A stretch of DNA of 64,000 nt from Costus lasius. Lineage: Eukaryota > Streptophyta > Magnoliopsida > Zingiberales > Costaceae. This document shows positions 1 to 12,354 of the stretch, piece after piece. Location: positions 45,784,596 through 45,848,595 of the forward strand of contig CM050454.1 of assembly GCA_027563935.2 (NCBI GenBank). The letters are read 5' to 3'. The notes below the pieces were generated by a model, which worked only from the letters and a program-made list of their open reading frames with translations, was not told the origin of the DNA and did not search any database. The translations under genes and the position numbers were made by a program. Numbering within the stretch: position 1 is the first letter of the stretch; each line of letters starts with the position of its first letter.

Positions 1-719
1 CTGGGTGATAGAAGGGAAATCGATAACTTGAAGTTTAATATTTTTGATCTTGAATAAAATAGTGTATATGTGTCGCTAATTTAATAGAAAAATCAATAAC
101 TTGAAGTTTTATCTTTTGAACTTGTATAAAGTTGTGTGTGATAAATGTAGCTAATTTTGTAGGAAAAAAAATGTATAATCTAGTAATTGTTGTGTAAAGT
201 TCTTACTTGCTTGTATAATAGAATTGAGAACATGAACACAACAAGCATTAGTAAAGCATGCTTCATTGAGAACCAACCACCAACAACCTTCATTAAAGTC
301 ACAAGCATGCAAAAGGCAACGAGAGGCTTCTAAAATGCACCAACAGCCAATTCAAACTTGATGAGTTCTCCCCCTCCAATTCAAAAACAAATCGTCATCC
401 ATTGTTGAAAGAAGGAATAAAATGCAAAATCTTAAAGCTTGAGGGGGTAGAATGTAAAACCTAGAGAGAAACATTGAGATGAGTGGTTTTAAAACGCTTG
501 TATTTTGCATAGCATCAATGGAGTGCATTTGAATCATTTTGAAAAATACCTAGTGTCTCTAACATTGTGATTCTTGCGCCTTTACTGTAGCCAAGAGTTC
601 TTCTCCATCTCCTTCCTCTTCTCCTCAGTTCATCATTCTTGTGCACATTATATGTTTAAATTAAACCCTTACTATTCAAAGAGCATTAGATTCAACCCCT
701 AGAAAATCACCCTATGTCA
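1..719 (+). repeat. Partial 5' LTR of a decayed Ty3-type element
   Basis: AT-rich sequence ending in ...ATGTCA. One base later comes TGGTATCAAAGC (721-732), a primer-binding site of the kind that matches the 3' end of initiator tRNA-Met. Downstream lie gag- and protease-like remnants in the same orientation. The left end of the LTR is outside the window, so its length and TG start cannot be checked. No intact gene is seen here. Confidence 0.55.
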
Positions 720-720
720 A

Positions 721-732
721 TGGTATCAAAGC
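721..732 (+). other. tRNA-Met-type primer-binding site of the decayed element
   Basis: TGGTATCAAAGC follows the proposed LTR end by one base. This is the usual plant LTR-retrotransposon primer site, with one substitution from TGGTATCAGAGC. Confidence 0.6.
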
Positions 733-999
733 ACACAAGGGTTGTTCCTTCTCCACTAGATTGATAATTTAATCTCACTATTTATTTTCTTTCAAAACTT
801 TCTTACTGTCGTTTTCTAATCAAAACAACATAAAAGATTAATATCATCATGCTAGTGTTTTCTTAAGTTTTTCATTGACTAGCTTAAGAATTCTACACTT
901 AGCTTCTCTATTGTTTCATGCACCAAAACTTGTTTGTTGCACCATTTTCTGAAAAAAAAAAATCCCCTGTTCTCTTTGAAAAAGTAATTAATATCATTA

Positions 1000-1717
1000 T
1001 GACATGCTCGAGGAACACCCTAGAGAAACATTGAACCAAATTGGGGGAAGGTCATAGCCGAAACTCTCAAAGGACTAGAAACCATCCTAGGAATGAATGG
1101 GAACAAGGTAGGACTGGAACCTATCACCGAGAATGGAACAAGGGTATACACCCTGAAATCTACATTCTAGGGTCACCCTGCCACCTAGTGAATTATATGG
1201 AGAAGCCAACCAACTTACAAACCCTTCTTATCAACTCCGAGGGTAGGATGATGTATAAAGGGCTGTTAGGCTTAATCCCCTGACTTTTGAGGGATTTGTA
1301 GAGACAAATTTTCCTATATTTGTTCATGTCCATTGAGCAATATTTTGAATGGAGTGTGATGCCTCAACTTGAAAAGGCTAGATGTTCCCACTTCCTTCTT
1401 CATGTATGATCAATTAACTAGACTCACCCACGGGAATGACATTGTAGCCAAATACATGGCTAATTTTGATGAACTTGTGCTTAGATGTGATTTAAATGAA
1501 GACCCTTGGTTGACCCTTAATTGATTTAAGGGTGGACTTAGGAATGACATAGGAAAAGTTAGGGATGGCAACTGGGTACCAAATTAGCAGGTACCCACTC
1601 TACTCGAATCTGTTTAAAGGTAAACGTGCAGCTGTTATTCGGGTTCGGGTAGGGTATGGGTAGTGCATATGCTACCCGAGTCGGGTTCGGGTAGCATAGG
1701 GCATATAACCACTACAC

Positions 1718-1758
<41 letters not shown>

Positions 1759-2905
1759 CAGGTTCGGGTAGTGGGTATCCGCCCTATGTGTATGTGTATG
1801 TGTTATTTTATTCGTGTACTATAAATTATACTTTGTTTAATATATTAGTCGGGTTTGCGGGTACGCATTTTACTCTACTCAAAATTTGATTATTATTAAG
1901 GTATTATAGGGTTGGGTACCCGAATTTTAATTGGGTAACCATATATATATGGTAAAATTTAATAGAGTAGATATTTAAATTGGGTATTAAACGGGTAGTT
2001 AAATTTTTAATAGGGTATGGATAGAGGTTCTAAAAATTAATTAGGTAGTTATTTGGGATAGGATATGGGTAGCATAAAAAATATGGGTGCCCTACCCGCT
2101 GCCATCCCTAAGAAAAGCTTTAATGTTTCATTTTATTAGGACCATAGAGGATGCCTACGAATAAGCCAACAAGGTAGAGTATGAGCTTAAGTTGGCTAGG
2201 GCTACACAACCTCCACCAAGAATTCAAGGTAACCTATTTGTCACTCAAAATCCTAAGGTACCCAACACTAATCAACAATCTAGGGATTAGGTTCCTTTAG
2301 CACTAGCCAACAGTAACCCAAAGTGGAACACTTGCCATAAATATTTTCAACCTGGTCATTTTGCCAACTATTGCCCTAAAAGAGCTTTAATCAGGACTAA
2401 AGAGAGCATTGAAAAAGAATTAGAAGAGGAATTCCCTAATTCCGACAAATGTGGAAGACCCATCTTAGGCCACTTTGGTTGTGGTAAGTTGTAGCATTAT
2501 CATGACTGCCCTTGCTGAGGACTATCATTGCACTAGCCTATTCTATTACATACACTAAGTGCAACGATTGGGTTTTCAAAATTATCATAGATAGTGATAG
2601 TAGTCTAAATGTCATTTCTCAAACCACTATAATAAATTTTGGACATTGACCATGAATCACACATTAAGCCAAATAGTATTTTATGGGTAATTAGTGAAAC
2701 ATGCTAGAACCCTTAGATGCTTAAGCCCCCCATTCAGTTAACTTTTCATTAGGGACAAATTTAGTGTGATGTCAATGCCATAGATGTTGCTGATGTAATC
2801 TTAGGATGCCCCTAGCCATATGACTTGGATGTAACTCATTATGCCATAACAATACATATGAATTCATGTTTAATGGCTAAAAAGTGCATTTGATATCTAG
2901 CCTAC
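1000..2905 (+). pseudogene. Ty3-type gag-protease remnant, multiply disrupted
   Basis: Translation in shifting frames gives a gag-like stretch at about 1380-1552 (YMANFDELVLRCDLNEDPW) that resumes after the MITE at about 2118. A zinc-knuckle-like CHKYFQPGHFANYC at about 2330-2375 has its second cysteine replaced by tyrosine. A retropepsin-like stretch follows at about 2540-2900, with IIIDSDSS in place of an active-site D-S/T-G, and later CDVNAIDVADVILGCP and YDLDVTHY. Stops and frameshifts are scattered throughout. Reverse transcriptase is missing because another LTR element begins at 2906. Similarity was judged by eye from conserved gag and PR motifs of plant Ty3 elements. Confidence 0.65.
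1560..2110. mobile_element. hAT-type non-autonomous element (MITE) in the gag remnant
   Basis: Starts TAGGGATGGCA and ends TGCCATCCCTA, a near-perfect terminal inverted repeat. Flanking 8-mers are GGAAAAGT and AGAAAAGC (6 of 8 match), fitting an aged 8-bp hAT target duplication. The interior is rich in GGGTA/TACCC words and holds a (TA)n run at about 1720-1756. No coding capacity. Gag similarity continues on both sides, which supports insertion into the older element. Confidence 0.75.
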
Positions 2906-4952
2906 TGATGCATCTGTAAATGCATAGGTTCATTGAAGTAATAAAAATATTAATCGCACAGACATTGAGTTGTCAAGTACAATGTAATTTTTGCTCTCAC
3001 AATCTAGGCAAATCAACCTTTTGGTTTGAGGTCGGAAAGTCTTTAGAAAACTATCCAAAGTGCAAATTGAGCAAACAAACACAAGAGGGAAGATAATGTC
3101 AAAAATGCAAAATTTAGGACCTTAGGTTTCACCTTTTTAGATTAAATGATACTGAGCACGTACTTCTAAAATAGATGTTAGTTTGGTTAAAGGGAATTTA
3201 TCATAAGATACACTTTTGATAATTTTTATACTTTCCTCTCTTTTCATTATATTTTGTCTTATTTCACCATTTAAATTAGAAAACTATCGTTTTTCTATTT
3301 TTATGAATTTTTAGAAAAAGGACATAAAAATTAGTGATTTTGAACATATTTAGCTATGACAACATTTTTCACAGCAAAAGGGACAAACATATCAAATTTG
3401 GAGCCCTGTACTGAACCATGGTTTGGCCGATGATTCCAATCACGACCTGTGATTTGGGGACACTAGCAAAATTTGGAGAATATTGAAACACCATAACACT
3501 TCCCAAGGAGAAACGAAGCCATACAATAATTTTTATGCAACCTGGAGCTTTCTTGAGAATCATGGTCGAAGCCATGATTACACCCATGGCCGTGATTCTA
3601 TCATCAACACAAGAGAAGTAGTCAACAAACTGTGATTCCAATTATAGCTATGATTATATCGTCCCCTTTCAGTAGCTCATCCTAATGTTTTAGCCATCCT
3701 GTACCTATCTGTTACTTTGAATACTAACATTGGTTAAGTTCATTAAGCACACAGTAGATTTTTATTCCCAAATACAACTACGCCACTTTCGTAGATCATT
3801 AGTTGTAAGGTTGATTGAAAGGTTCCAAAATAAAGAGTCACATTTCAGTCCTTGTCCTAGTTTCTATGGAAATTTAATCAATAGACCTAAGTTATTACGT
3901 GTTAAATTAATCTCACTAACTAAATTCTATAATCCTAGGTACTTTCATAGTTTATATTTTTATAGATTTAACTAATGATTTCCACAGTTAGGAGTCACCT
4001 TGCAATCCTTGTCCTAACCCCCATGACATGCAATAAAATAAGAACTATGAATTAAAAGCAACATAATTCTTCGACAATCTACTTTAACGCAACCAAATAA
4101 ATCAGCATGCATGATAATTATTATAGAGATAGAATTAAGAGGTTATTCCCCATAGTCTAAAAATAAGTTTAAGCTATAATATTTCTCATTAAATCCATGT
4201 TAAACTCAAGTAAATGATTACAATTAGTTGAAAAAAGTAAAATAATATAATTTTACAAATCCCTATAAAAATTAGGGAAATTTGATTTTTCTCTCTCCTG
4301 GCCATGATTGACTGTTGCGATTGTGTTGTTGGTCGCTGCTTCTTCCCTAAGTGTGGCTACTTTTGGTTTTGCTTTGATCTCCTTTGATTCTTTATAGAAT
4401 TTGATGAGATTTGAGTTGGAAGCTCTTCCCAACTCTCAGCTCCTCCCTCTATATGAATTTGACTTTCAATTTTATGTATCCTTTCGGCTATGCATGTCGG
4501 AAGTCAAACTTAGGGTTTCTCACCATCGTCGAATTTTTGGCTTCGATTTGGCACAAGGGAGCATGAAGAGGAGCTAGAAATTCACCATTTTGTTGCCTCG
4601 TGAGTGCCTCCCCAATGCCCTAAGCTTGGAGGATTTTTTTTTTTTTTTAATAGAGTCTACAAGGAAAAATTAGACGAGGAATTAACATTGGTCATCTGCT
4701 AGAATTTGTTTGTGTTATTAAATAGAATCATGACTGTGATTGTAATCACGAGCCATGATTATAAGTATGGGTCAAAATGTCTTGAAACTTATGGAATAGC
4801 TTCTTCTCTCCTCTAGAAGTATTATTTTAGCTTTACTTTTTATAAAAATTCATCATTGTCCTAGAATCACCGCCGATGTTTGTCGTTCAACTTTGGACTC
4901 CAAATATTTGGTGAATATGCTTGTAAAATATTATAAAAATTTGTATTTATCA
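2906..4952 (-). mobile_element. LTR of Ty3-type element C (diverged relative of LTRs at 8494 and 54023)
   Basis: Starts TGATGCATCTG and ends ...TTTATCA. The first 75 bases align by eye with the start of the LTR at 54023 (shared GAAGTAATAAAA block, then CACAGA and TCAAGTAC-like words). The bases just past its end (CTTTTGCTTGTCCTTAAGC) match those following the other LTR (CCTTGCTTGTCCTCAAGC). That motif is typical of the 3' end of plant Ty3 internal regions read on the minus strand. It interrupts the protease remnant to its left. The interior carries repeated CATGATT/CGTGATT motifs in both orientations. Confidence 0.6.
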
Positions 4953-6907
4953 AAAACCCATGACTTGAACTTTTGCTTGTCCTTAAGCAAATAAAAGTTT
5001 CAAAAATAGAGAATATAATTTCTATGGACTTTTCTTCATATACATTAAAAAAGTTTTTGATCCATGATTCATGCGACAATCTATCATACTCAGAGAAAGA
5101 AAGAATTTTTATGACACAGAATTTAAAAAATTTCAAATCCAAGGTAGCTAAAATTCAGATCTTTTTATGTCCATGTTTTCATATTTCAATTTTTTTTCAC
5201 TAGATCTTTTATTTTTGTTTAATTTCTCATGATCAATCTTCTAGCTTGAATGTCACTTCATCACTTCAGGGGAGTTCTAATCAGTTTTTGACCATTAGGA
5301 GATATTTAATGCAATTTAGTTTTTAGACCATCATTATTAGTTTAAAATATACTAAATTTTATTTAGTATAATTTAACTCATAGCTTGATGCTTCTTAGTT
5401 ATTGGAGTTGTAGACTTAACTTCCAGCTCTTTCCCCCTTTTATTTTTATTTTTGAGGAGAGCCGGTAAGTAGTAGGTCTTTAAATTGCTATTGATCTTTT
5501 CATGCGAAGGTCAAACATTTGTGATGAATGCCCCCGGTTACTTAATCAAAAATAAATTTAAAATGCACTAGGGTAAGTGCAATCAAACTCATAACTACAT
5601 ACATTACTTAAGCTAGTGGATACGGAGAAATCCCATATAAATATAAAACATACTTATCATTCCCCATCATTACTACATGTCAATCTTACTTTCTAATTAA
5701 AAAAAAAAAAATTAAACTCAATAAATTTCATGTTCAAAACATTCATCTAAAAATTCAGTATGCTATACCATAAATTTTAAATACATCAGAACAAGAATTT
5801 CTCAAATATTTATTATCCATTCTAACACTTTCACCATCCAAGTAATCAATTTTATAACATTCATCAATTTTTCAAAATCAAATTCAAGATACAAAAGAAT
5901 TTCCTAAAAAACAAAATATTCTAAATTCATGAATCCAATATTAGTGGTTTAAGTTACAACTTAATTACTTATACATGAATTTTGTGGGTTTACCCACGAC
6001 TTAGAATTTTTCATAGGGATAGAACTACCAAAGAGAAAATAAGTGCGAAGTGGAAATAAAAATTATATACAACTCCATTGCATTTTACGAAATTTATCAC
6101 TTCAGAATTTTTATACAACAATATTGAAATCAAGAAAATATGAGAGCAAGGGTAAGAAGACTCATAAAGTGCTATCAAGCTCGTCCCATGCTGCTCTCAC
6201 TCATCGTCTTCCTCTGATTTGGATTTAAATAAACTAGGCTTGGTTGAACATTTTCATTCATACACAATCTTTTTGTTTCAAAGTTTTAGCTGATATGGTG
6301 CTAAAATTTCTATAAGAGAGTTGTAAATCTTTTGTAGATCCCTTATATCTGTTCATTCTGCAATTTTCGACCGCCTACGCAATCATGTTGGAGTCATGGC
6401 CATGATTCCCAATCTTGCACGAGAAATTGCCAAAATTTCTTTAAAATATTAAAACTCATTAGAAATAGGAATCTGGAGTTAGTTGACAAAACTCCTACCT
6501 AAAAAAGAATAAAAATTAATTAGAAAGAAAATTAAAAAAAATAAAAATTACTAAATAAATAAAAATATTGGGTTGCCTCCAAAGCAGGTGAATCAGTTCC
6601 AGATAGGATATAATCACCTACTTCTTCTTTGTCTAAAAGCCTGTCCACCAAATTAAATATCTAGAATAGTAAATAGGGCACTTTAGTTGCAATTATCCTA
6701 CACTTGCAAAATAAGAGTAAGTGCTTTTAGAATCAAGGTATGGAATATTTTATAATCTTCATATATTTATCAAAAAGTAAAATTATTTATTCTTCATTAA
6801 ATTCATATAATCAATTTCAGGAAGATTTTGTTCTATAAAATAAAACATTGGATTGTTTGGGATATCTGTGAATTCAATAGTAGGTTTCTCCCATGCCTCA
6901 AGATTAT
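4953..6907 (-). mobile_element. Decayed internal region of Ty3-type element C
   Basis: AT-rich, with no intact frame. The left end carries the polypurine-side motif shared with the element at 55988. Near 6565 the sequence ATTGGGTTGCCTCC is a phrase common in plant Ty3 non-coding regions. No gag, RT or integrase motif can be read. The small frames here look like chance. The right boundary is set only by where the next repeat appears to begin. Confidence 0.45.
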
Positions 6908-7124
6908 TGTCATGGCTAGAATCAAGCTCATATTTTTTAAAAAAATAAATAAATCGAGCCACGTAGAGCTGAAACACTAAAAAGAGTCATGCAAGACCCA
7001 AATATAAAAACAGGTCCCATGTAGGGGACAAATGAACACATAGAAGTTGCAGTAGGGCTTCAGCCAGAGAGGGGCACGACCAGCAGGTGAGGCTGACCTC
7101 ACCTAAGCCTAATTAGAACACATA

Positions 7125-7765
7125 AACAAAGCCAAAACTATACTACACTATGAAATATAAAATATAATCAACTATAAAATACCATATATCAACTATAAAA
7201 TATCGTCTGTCAACTATAAATTCTCGTATATTAACTATAAAATATGATTGATATCTCAACTATAAAATATGGTTGATATCAACTATAAAATATCTTATGT
7301 TAACTATGGTACTTCAGGTTGAAATCAACTATAAAATATAGTCTGATAACTATAAAATATTGAGGATATTAATAATGAAATATGGTTGATATGAACAAAT
7401 ATCTTCTGTCAACTATGACACTTCAGGTTGAAATCAACTATAAAATATGGTCTGTCAACTATGAAATATAGTTGATTTCAACTATCAAATATCGTCTATC
7501 AACTATGAAATGTAGTTGATATTAACTATAAAATATCTTGAAATATAATTGATATTAACGATAAAATATCTGTTATCAACTATGACACTTCAGGTTGAAA
7601 TCAACTATAAAATATCTTTTATCAACTATAAAATATAGTTGATATCAACAATAAAATATCATCTATCATCAACTATATTTATATCAATTATAAAATATAT
7701 TTGATATCAACGATAAAATATCTTATATCAACTATGAAATACTGTCAATCACCTATATTAGACGG
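7125..7765. repeat. AT-rich array of ATCAACTATAAAATAT dyad units
   Basis: Dozens of degenerate copies of ATCAACTATAAAATAT and its reverse complement ATATTTTATAGTTGAT, often back to back so that they form dyads. Spaced copies of GACACTTCAGGTTGAAATCAAC are interspersed. A related array lies at about 22740-23075. No coding capacity. Confidence 0.8.
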
Positions 7766-7779
7766 TCAGTAATGAAAAA

Positions 7780-8290
7780 TCTAAGCATTCCAATAATAGT
7801 CCTTAGATTGCAAGGAAAGGAGAAGAAGAAAAGATGAATAAAACATATATGTTTCTATAGAAATTTTTTGAAGAAGAAAATCTTTTGCGAGAGCTTTGGG
7901 GCTTTGATGAGATATGGTTGCATGAGATTAGGGAAGTTCGAGGAGCGTTCATTGGAGAGAATGGAAAGCGAACGGGGGAGCCTTAACCGAAGACAAGGAA
8001 TCGCCGGATTCACGACGATCGTTGTTAGTAACAAAAAATCTAAGCTACAGACGATAGTACTTAGATTGCAAGAAAGAGAGAAGAAGACATGATGAAAAAA
8101 ATATACTTCTTGTTGTAGAAATAATCCGAAGAAGAAAGCTTTGTAGGTCGGACGAGTGTAGGGAGGTTCGAGGAGCGTTTGCCGAAGAGAATGGGGGACA
8201 AACGGGGGAGCCTTGGTCGTAGACATGGACGGAGACAAATAACCGCCTGAGCTAGGGCACGGAGGAATGTTTAGAACACGAAATGGTGCA
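7780..8290 (+). repeat. Diverged tandem duplication, about 255-bp unit
   Basis: Two direct copies about 255-260 bp apart share CTTAGATTGCAAG, GAAGAAGAAA, GAGGTTCGAGGAGCGTT, AGAGAATGG and ACGGGGGAGCCTT. They are clearly diverged, so the duplication is old. Overlapping frames in this block are read as chance frames in the repeat. Confidence 0.7.
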
Positions 8291-8493
8291 GGCTTGGGTT
8301 TTTTGTTTCGAAAGCAGTAAGGATGTTTGGAATACAAAACGACGTGGGCTCGGGTTTTTGGTTTCAAAAGCGGTAAAACTCTAATGTGTTAACTAGGGTT
8401 AAGGGGAGAGAGGTAACGGGCGGTAGATCGGCGATGGTAATAGCTGGGAACATGATCGAAACGGCGATTTCAAACATCAAGATACGTGTGGTT

Positions 8494-10256
8494 TGATGAC
8501 ACCAAAATATGTAGTATATTTTGCATCATTTTAGATACCTTTTCATGCTAAATCGAGGATCTTTTTACTTATTTTTATGCTAAATCCATCAAATGTTGCA
8601 AAGTCTACTTCTATTTTGGTTTTTCATGTTTTTCAGGTAAAAAGGCACTATTTTAGGCGTTTTCAAGCAAAATCAAATATATGGAAGAGTTCTCATCAAC
8701 AAGAAGAAGTCACCCAAGAAATTTCACGCAAATCAGAGCAAGCTGGCAAATTACGGTAGTGTCATAATCTATTTTACGGTACCGTAATTCCACATGGTAC
8801 CGTAAAATCCGAACACTGCCGTAATTTGTAAAGATTTCCGAACATAAATATTTCCTGATTTTACGGTACCGGCCGTAAGCAATATTACGGTACCGTATTT
8901 TCTAGCCGTTTCAGAACAGAAAGTTGCCTTGAAATTACGGCACCCGCCGTAAAGAATTACACGGGCCGTATTTTCCCGACGAATCCAACTAGAGAGCTCA
9001 GCTGATATTACGGCACGGGCCGTATTTTCCGAGACAACATCGGTACAGAAGACTCAAGAGATTTTACGGCACCAGCCGTAAACAATTACACTACCGTAAA
9101 ACCCGTTTTGAACGCGACGCCCGGTCAGTTTCCACGCCCGATTTTTGCGGAGATTCTTGCGGGTGATCCAGGGCTTAATATTCAAAGCCGTAAGAAGCAA
9201 AGAGGGAGCTTTGGACGAGAGGATTACAGAGAGACCAAAAGCCCTAAATTTCGTGCACTGTCGAAGGAGAAATCTCGATCCACGCCGCCGCCGAGGGTTC
9301 CGCCGCCGCGCTCGATCCAGACGATCTCCGGCCGTGATCTTTCTACCGAAGCTGCGCCTGGTGAAGGAGAGGACATGCCAAAAGTTTCAGATCAAAAGGA
9401 GACGAATTGGAGGAGAAATCAGAGAAAGAAGAATCGCCACCGATTTCTTCGCAAATTACGGCTGTGAAATACTTCACAGCCGTGTCGTATTTTCTGAGAA
9501 CTCTTTCTTTTGTTGAATCTCAATTTTCTGAAATTATGGAATTCTGTAATCTCTTCACCATGCTAGCTTAAACTATTTTTGGGACATGGGGAAGTAGTTC
9601 ACTTGACTTTTAATGATTAGATAACTTCTTTTTTTTTCAATATTTCATTGAGTTTGATCTTAACATGATGATTTTGCTCATGCGTTAACTGTGCTTAGAA
9701 TCTCTTTAAGTTCATGTTATTAATTATGTTCTTAGAATTTTCGCTTGAAACCGAAAGGTGATTGCTTGAGAATTTGGAACCCTAGAACTGCATATTATGA
9801 TCCCTTCCTTAGGTTAGATCCATCTTGATCTTTTCTAGTAAGATAATTGTCATAATTATAACATGAATCTTTAGATCGAGTCTATTTGTCAAACGTGAAG
9901 ATCTTGTGCGAAAGCAAAGATCGGAACGTTGGAGACCCTTGAGCAAAACTAGTTGCGAGACTCGGATGCACGAAAGTGATCCTTGAGTTCATCGTTTGAT
10001 AATATCTTAATCATGATAAAATTGAATCAACGAAATCCTTATACATATCTAGTCATAAAAGTTTAAGTGAACGAAACCCTAGTCCCAGCTTTTCTCTCTG
10101 ATAATCCCGCTCTTAGTTCCGATTGCTATTTTCACGATCTCGATTTGCCTAGATAGTAAGAAATCAACTATTTAGTATTCGACAACGTAGGTCCCTGTGG
10201 ATTCGATACTTTTTTTTATTACTCCGTATACCCGTACACTTGCGGTTTAACATCAA
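8494..10256 (+). mobile_element. Solo LTR A of a Ty3-type element with TACGG..CCGTA dyads
   Basis: Begins TGATGACACC and ends GGTTTAACATCA, so the ends are TGATG...CATCA. The flanks are TGGTT and AGGTT, a 4-of-5 match. No internal region or second LTR is adjacent. Positions 8750-9110 hold many copies of TTACGG and CCGTAA facing each other, several joined as TTACGGTACCGTAA. The last 110 bases, reverse-complemented, match the start of the LTR at 54023. The GC-rich frames at 9108-9516 lie in the LTR and resemble no protein I know. Confidence 0.65.
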
Positions 10257-11615
10257 GGTTTGATGTCGTTACCAAGGATTAGTCCAAGGTACACGCGTGC
10301 CAAACTTGTAGTGATTCCCTCCCGGGCTAACATGGTGGCTTTATGGCTTTTAAGATTTGTGGACGGCAAATTAAGGCAATATAAGCTGGGTACCCATTTT
10401 TTCCATCTTACCCGTCAGATTCTTCTTACATCATCACGACTTAGATGAGGCTGCATTCACCTAACATGTGAAAAAAAAAAAATCGAATGAGGTACATAGG
10501 GGTGGGGGTAGAATGCACCACTAGATAGTACTATCTATCCAAGCGCTCCGTTGTCAACACATTAAATATTATGTTTGAATGGGGCAAGAAAATCTAAATG
10601 AGCGTGGGTTCAAACTCTACTTATGTGTTTCTTTTTAACTCTACTACTCTACCATTTAACTACCAACTCATTTATATATAGTAATTTATATTACTTTTTT
10701 AGTAGTGACCTATAGTATTTTCAAAGCAACAATATCACTTTTAACTATTCAGCACAATAACTATACTACATTTCCAAATAGTCTTAAGTCTCACTAGTCT
10801 TAGTTCTTAATATGGTTGTGTACGTCGTGCACCTTCATGTCCATGAGTATGCAATTCACTAGCATAATAGCTTCATGAGTGTTCATACTAAAAGGTTAAT
10901 ATGACAATGTGTGTACTCTTTGCATTGCTTCTATGCATTTATCATTGTTGTATTTTCTTGAATATCATTTGGTATATATATATATATAATCAAATGATTG
11001 TGGCGAATTGATGGGCCTTACACAAGATGTCAAATTGGGCTAACTAAACAAAACTGGTTAGCCTCTAATCAACATAAGCCCATAGCATCATCATCAAGGA
11101 GAAGTTGATACACAGCCAGACTAACGAATAGTTCAAAATTTGGACATTAATTTTAATAATTTGATTTATGAAGTTAACCAAAATGGTACTACTTAAAAGG
11201 AATAAGATACTCGGATTTGAAATGATCTGATTCGCAGCTTTGATATTTTTTATTATCTTTTTTGGATGCTTAGTTTTTACTACTCATCAAATTTGAATCT
11301 TGTTTGCTTCTTTTCATAATCCAATCTATTTCTTTGACCTGTATCAGTGGAGTTAGCCAATTAAAGCCTATTTGCTTCAAAATGAGAGGTCCCGCCTACT
11401 CTCATAAACACATCTATCAACGGGGAATTATATCCCCCACAACTGGGGGAACAAGATCACTAATTCCGAATGTTGGAGCAGAATAAATCCTTGGAGACAA
11501 TGAAATCAACATTATTATCCCTATTCGCATGTAATGAATTTAGAATTTTGAAAATTGTACCAATATATTTATATATTGCGGAAAAGGGCCTAGGACAAAA
11601 GACCAAGGACTCGTA
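10257..11615. other. Non-coding stretch, no supported gene
   Basis: 10257-10450 appears to resume the repeat interrupted by the solo LTR: its AAGATTTGTGGACGGCAAATTAA resembles AAGATTCGTAAACGGCAGATTAA at about 38910. The rest is AT-rich sequence with short simple repeats, for example (TA)n near 10975. I see nothing in it with gene or element structure. Confidence 0.5.
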
Positions 11616-12354
11616 TAAGAAAGTAGTGGTGGCCAACGGGACGTGCCGGGCCGGTTAGCCACCATCCGGCCCAGGCACGGGCCCGCTCGGCGGCGTGCCA
11701 GGCACGGGCCCGCTCGGCGGCGTGCTAGGCCCAGCATGACACAAGAAACTTCAAACTCGGCACGGCCCACGGCACGATTAAGTCGTGCCGGCCCAAACAC
11801 GACTCAAGATTGGATCGGCCCGAATTCGGCACGCAGGCTAAACTCGGCCCATGGGCTAATTCCAACCCGACCATAAATTAAAATGTTGCTTTCGAGATTC
11901 AATCTTATGTGCTACCATAATATAAACCCCACACTATGCTCAGCTAACAAAAAAAAAACACAGTTAGATTACATTAACATATTATAAATTATTATACACA
12001 TATAAACACTTTACAAAAATATATTGACAAAAATCATATAAGAAAATTATAAAAATATTAATTTTTTAAAATTTTATTTATATAATAATAATAATAATAT
12101 AAATTTATTAAAATTTTATATAGTAATAATAATATATAAATTATGCAAAAAATATTTATTTATATATTAAGAATAATAATACTAATAATAATATACAAAT
12201 TATGCAAAAAATATTTATTTATATATTAAAAATAATAATAGTAATAATATAAAAATAAAAAAAGACTTATCACATTTGCAACTTAAATCTCACGAATAAA
12301 GTTAAAATCAACTTAGATTAAATTTCATATTCATAAATTATACATTTTAGCTTA

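Larger units (their letters stand above)
6908..8493 (+). repeat. Dispersed repeat, left part (LTR-like, shared with 46.0 and 38.7 kb)
   Basis: Begins TGTCATGG. The stretch 6985-7110 aligns with 46015-46140: a shared GTCA.GCA.GACCC opening, then CAGGTGAGG...CACCTCA..CCTA. The part around 7968-8010 (GCCGAAGACAAGAATCGCCG-like) matches 38690-38730. The repeat contains the AT-rich dyad array at 7125-7765 and a tandem duplication at about 7780-8290, and it is interrupted by a solo LTR at 8494. Identity of the parent element is not clear. No protein motif seen. Confidence 0.45.

Noticed and set aside
9108..9516. Two overlapping frames of about 120 codons
   Set aside because: They lie wholly inside the solo LTR in its GC-rich part, overlap each other, and show no domain.
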